The position numbers and the translations under genes are program-made. Of a stretch of DNA of 6,740 bases, positions 4,680-6,740 are shown in pieces. Source of the DNA: Ktedonobacterales bacterium (lineage in GTDB: Bacteria > Chloroflexota > Ktedonobacteria > Ktedonobacterales > JACDGC01); contig JACDGC010000214.1 in assembly GCA_013815535.1 (NCBI GenBank), positions 1-6,740 of the forward strand, read 5' to 3'. The stretch's first letter is position 1. Every line of letters begins with the position of its first letter. The notes beneath the pieces were generated by a model that was given only the letters and a program-made list of their open reading frames with translations, had not been told where the DNA came from and made no database searches.

Positions 4680-5200
4680 CCCTGCGCCCACTCGTTCAAC
4701 GGGTAGTCGTGCCACTGTTCAATGGGGCTGACACCGTCCCAAGCGGCCACGGCGGCAAGGTAATCATCAAGGGTGGCGTAGGCATCAGGCAGGACATCGA
4801 CCCGCCATCCGCTTTCAGGAAAGCCGTCCTCAATGAGATCGATGTACGCGGTATGGGCGGCGACCTTGGCGACCAAGACATCGCGGGCATGCCCCTCTGG
4901 CAGCACGTCGAGCGGCACGAACTCTGGGCGCACTCCCAGCGGCTCATAGGGCGGGAGCGGGGGCAATGCCTCGATGTCTTGGCATTGGAAATCCAGTGAC
5001 AGCCGCATCAGCATCACGGGCTGGTGCATCGCGCAGGTGAGGGCACCCATTTCCGCAACCCATTGGCGATACACCGCAGGGACCACACAGCCGCGATGGT
5101 ACTGGCAGCGCACATGGTCGTGCGCCACGGTCACAGGGTCAAGGGCTTCGTGCCCGATATTCACCACGACATCAGTGCCGTAGTAACGCATCAGTCCCAT
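4670..5200 (-). CDS. Unrecognised 176-aa protein with a Cys/His cluster
   Basis: A 176-aa acidic protein that I do not recognise. The N-terminal third holds C32-x2-H35-x2-C38 (RCQYHRGC) and C56-x2-H59 (LTCAMHQ), spaced like a small zinc-binding site; these include four of the protein's few Cys/His pairs, so a metal-binding knuckle is plausible but unproven. A proline-rich linker follows (EALPPLPPYEPLGVRPEFVPLD). The C-terminal 80 residues look helical, with a conspicuous run of Asp, Trp and Tyr (YATLDDYLAAVAAWDGVSPIEQW). There is no membrane segment or signal peptide. ATG 5200 has AAGGAA at 5207-5212, spaced 6 nt. The start overlaps the end of the upstream 95-aa gene by 29 nt, and csrA begins 30 nt after its stop, so it is part of one operon. 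Confidence 0.78.
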   Translation of the reverse strand: MGLMRYYGTDVVVNIGHEALDPVTVAHDHVRCQYHRGCVVPAVYRQWVAEMGALTCAMHQPVMLMRLSLDFQCQDIEALPPLPPYEPLGVRPEFVPLDVLPEGHARDVLVAKVAAHTAYIDLIEDGFPESGWRVDVLPDAYATLDDYLAAVAAWDGVSPIEQWHDYPLNEWAQGYR

Positions 5201-5459
5201 GATCAGTTCCTTTCACGTGATCCGTCAATGTTTGGCGGTAGGATTGGAGCGCACTCAGCGCATGATCGACGTTGGTGATGGCTTGGGCCACGGCGGAATC
5301 ACGATCAGCAAAAAAATCTTTGCCGATCCTGCCGGACCACTGCCATCCAGTCGGTGAATGCTCCTCTGGGACGTAGAGATGCAAGTCTCCCTCGTTGGTG
5401 GGGAGGGCCACCACCTCACGGATGAAGCCTTGGGCATCGACGTAAAACCAACGCTTCAT
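5172..5459 (-). CDS. Unrecognised 95-aa protein, first gene of the csrA operon
   Basis: A 95-aa protein that I do not recognise. It starts MKRWFYVDAQGFIREVVALP, a beta-hairpin-like lead, then a central WQWSGRIGKDFFADRDSAVAQ and a C-terminal helix (AITNVDHALSALQSYRQTL). There is no membrane segment. I chose ATG 5459 because AAAGGA at 5465-5470 lies 5 nt before it. The frame stays open upstream to a GTG at 5636, which would add 59 polar residues (154 aa total) and overlaps a small upstream frame by GTGA. I rate the shorter form as likelier since the upstream stretch is dense in stem-loops and the GTG lacks a well-placed Shine-Dalgarno. The 3' end overlaps the next gene by 29 nt. Confidence 0.72.
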   Translation of the reverse strand: MKRWFYVDAQGFIREVVALPTNEGDLHLYVPEEHSPTGWQWSGRIGKDFFADRDSAVAQAITNVDHALSALQSYRQTLTDHVKGTDHGTDALLRH

Positions 5460-5680
5460 TGCTTTCCTTTCGTTTGTCACTTGTTTAATTACAGCGGACA
5501 AACCCGTTCGCCGCGCATCATCAGCCATCTTTGGGGCAAGTCGCTCCTTGCCGTTGGGGTCCACACAGCGAACCGCTTGTCCGCTGTGTGTCCGATCTTC
5601 GTCCGTCTGATCCGGTTCTTCGGAACAACGGATCACTCGCCAGCCCGCTTATTCACCTCCTCTAACTTGACCATAAATAC
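5460..5680 (-). promoter_or_regulatory. Structured GGA-rich leader of the csrA operon
   Basis: Read on the minus strand, this presumed 5' leader holds three tandem stems: 5608-5635 (7 bp plus 4 bp with a two-base bulge and 4-nt loop), 5562-5590 (CACACAGCG against CGCTGTGTG, 11-nt loop) and 5535-5552 (GGCAAG against CTTGCC, 6-nt loop). The bases at 5577-5587 (in the middle stem) can pair instead with 5491-5501 (11 bp, perfect), so two mutually exclusive folds exist. Eight GGA triplets occur on the minus strand, four as CGGA at 5580-5583, 5591-5594, 5602-5605 and 5611-5614. A possible 13-codon leader frame (MVKLEEVNKRAGE) spans 5674-5633. Much of the region is also an open frame in phase with the first gene, so coding is the main alternative. 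Confidence 0.45.
5608..5635. repeat. Hairpin with cTTCGg tetraloop on the plus strand
   Basis: TGATCCG-GTTC (5608-5618) pairs with GAAC (5623-5626) and CGGATCA (5629-5635), with AA bulged at 5627-5628. On the plus strand the loop is TTCG closed by C-G, the exceptionally stable UUCG tetraloop form. On the minus strand the loop is CGAA. No T tract follows on either strand, so it is not a simple terminator. Confidence 0.6.
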
Positions 5681-5686
5681 CATTAA

Positions 5687-5716
5687 ATTATGAAATATTT
5701 GGGGGATTGGCGTCAA
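5687..5716 (-). promoter_or_regulatory. Candidate promoter of the csrA operon
   Basis: On the minus strand, TTGACG (5716-5711), an 18-nt spacer and CATAAT (5692-5687) fit the sigma70 pattern. The -35 lies inside the last codons of the membrane-protein gene and the -10 overlaps its TAA stop. Transcription would start near 5680, leaving a leader of about 220 nt before the first strong start codon at 5459. Confidence 0.5.
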
Positions 5717-6740
5717 CAATGGTCCCGTTACCCACGACAACATCACTGTCTGGTAGGTCAAAAAACTCCTTCGCAAACTCCGGTTCGATGAGCCAGCCCC
5801 GCATCGGATCGAGGCGGATCGATTCTGGGAACTTGTGGGCGTTGTCCGCGCACCGTCGTCGGTATTTGCGGGTAATGTTGTCGGCATTGCCATGAATGAG
5901 GTCTTCACCCATGTGCAGGGCAATCTCTTTCATGGTGTACCAGCCGCTTATGTCGGTACGCTCCTCCTCTGGTTCCTCCTGCTTCAACAGAAGGCGGACA
6001 GTGGGCATGACGGCCTTCTGTGAGGTAATGGGGAGGCCGGACGCGATGAGGGCGAGACGTGCCGGGACGGACAGTGTTGCCATGTTCTGTAACTCGGTGC
6101 GGAGGCGCTGCACCTCCTCAATGCGGATCGCATTGAGGGTGTCAAGGATGTTGTCGGCAGTTTCCTGGGAGCCATCTTCTTTAATTTCGTCCGTCTGAAC
6201 ACCATGGTAATACATCATGTACAAGACGTACCCCGCGAGAGATGATGCGACGAGAAACGAGATGAGCCCTTGCGCCCCGGTGGAGTCAATTAGGTACGAG
6301 GATGCGGCCACCAAGGACATCACCATGCTCACGCGCATGGCGAGGATATTCGCAGCGACTTGATCTTTAAGCCGCTCGACTTCCACCTGCCAAATCTCTT
6401 TGGTCTGCTTGGTCGCATTCGCCGCCGACATCTTGGCGATGTACAACTGCTGCTTGTAGAGTTTGTGGCGACGCCCTGCGATGGAGATCGTCAGCTCACT
6501 GACGATACTCATGATGATCCCGGTGACGACCGATAGCGGCAGGTTCAACCAGGGCAATTGGGTGAGGTTGACCAGCTTATCCGTAAAGAGATAGAAGCCT
6601 CGGATCACCGCAGCGATGGTGGTGGCGATGACGATGTAAGGCTGTGACTTTTTTTCCAGCCATTCCATCGTCCCCACTTTTTTCACTGGTATTTGGGGTG
6701 GTGGTGGCGTCTGTAGTGGGTGACTGCTTCCCCCGCGATC
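5688..6740 (-). CDS. Four-helix membrane protein with C-terminal HTH-like region, 5' end probably outside window
   Basis: I do not recognise this protein. The frame is open through the window edge, and the 18 codons before the GTG at 6686 read as a proline-rich segment (HPLQTPPPPQIP), so the gene probably starts beyond 6740. Neither GTG 6686 nor ATG 6668 has a convincing Shine-Dalgarno. Numbering from GTG 6686: hydrophobic helices at about 16-34, 48-70, 117-133 and 139-160. A charged helical stretch (KLYKQQLYIAKMSAANATKQ onward, 75-115) lies between the second and third. After the membrane part come another charged helix (185-203), an acidic linker (QEEPEEERTD) and a region at 249-309 (WYTMKEIALHMGEDLIHGNA, NITRKYRRRC, GWLIEPEFAKEFF) that resembles a MerR/winged-HTH-type fold. 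A membrane sensor with a cytoplasmic nucleic-acid-binding end is possible but inferred. Confidence 0.78.
   Translation of the reverse strand, partial: DRGGSSHPLQTPPPPQIPVKKVGTMEWLEKKSQPYIVIATTIAAVIRGFYLFTDKLVNLTQLPWLNLPLSVVTGIIMSIVSELTISIAGRRHKLYKQQLYIAKMSAANATKQTKEIWQVEVERLKDQVAANILAMRVSMVMSLVAASSYLIDSTGAQGLISFLVASSLAGYVLYMMYYHGVQTDEIKEDGSQETADNILDTLNAIRIEEVQRLRTELQNMATLSVPARLALIASGLPITSQKAVMPTVRLLLKQEEPEEERTDISGWYTMKEIALHMGEDLIHGNADNITRKYRRRCADNAHKFPESIRLDPMRGWLIEPEFAKEFFDLPDSDVVVGNGTIVDANPPNIS

Noticed and set aside
5608..5635. Terminator for a plus-strand transcript, suggested by the UUCG-type loop
   Set aside because: No T tract follows on the plus strand and no plus-strand gene leads into it.
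5633..5923. 96-codon minus-strand frame overlapping the end of the membrane-protein gene
   Set aside because: Mostly an out-of-frame shadow of the membrane protein, Ser/Thr/Arg-rich. Only its last 13-16 codons (from 5683 or 5674) lie outside that gene, and they are mentioned as a possible leader peptide.
1..6740. CRISPR array, tRNA or rRNA genes
   Set aside because: No regularly spaced direct repeats of CRISPR length, no cloverleaf and no rRNA-like stretch were seen on either strand.

Overview
This window looks like a piece of a bacterial accessory region (prophage, plasmid or integrative element). It holds many small unrecognised genes in tight operons, a phage/plasmid-style adenine methyltransferase, a small Xre-type repressor, a CsrA paralogue and a solo TnpB insertion element. 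Base composition is moderately GC-rich, and promoters (TTGACA/TATACT-like) and Shine-Dalgarno sites are ordinary bacterial types. The style vaguely recalls Chloroflexota, but nothing in the sequence fixes the taxon and that is only an impression.

Left part, plus strand (1-2357): the 3' part of an N6-adenine methyltransferase (NPPF motif), a 105-aa unknown protein, then a small gene that appears to be split by an IS200/IS605-type element. The element carries tnpB with an intact RuvC triad and zinc finger but no tnpA. Both ends bear nearly identical hairpins with a bulged T, as in IS608. tnpB has its own near-consensus promoter placed so that its mRNA would be leaderless. A guide (omega) RNA is expected over the 3' end of tnpB and the right end of the element.

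Middle part (2380-3330): a divergent pair. A minus-strand 87-aa unknown gene ends at a strong terminator, and a plus-strand 79-aa Xre-family regulator ends near a terminator-like hairpin. Their shared 178-bp spacer holds two well-formed divergent promoters and four CTAG tetranucleotides, including a 13-bp near-repeat, which are candidate operators.

Right part, minus strand (3331-6740): read right to left, a membrane protein (four predicted TM helices, C-terminal HTH-like region, probably running off the window) is followed by a promoter and a roughly 220-nt leader. Then come six close-packed genes: 95-aa unknown, 176-aa unknown with a Cys/His cluster, csrA (66 aa), 95-aa unknown, 109-aa unknown and 121-aa unknown, ending at the hairpin at 3280-3310. 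The leader holds three tandem hairpins, an alternative 11-bp long-range pairing and eight GGA triplets, four of them evenly spaced CGGA. Because csrA lies in the same transcription unit, autoregulation or CsrA sequestration by this leader is a testable idea. An in-frame open reading extension covers most of the same stretch, so it could instead be coding.
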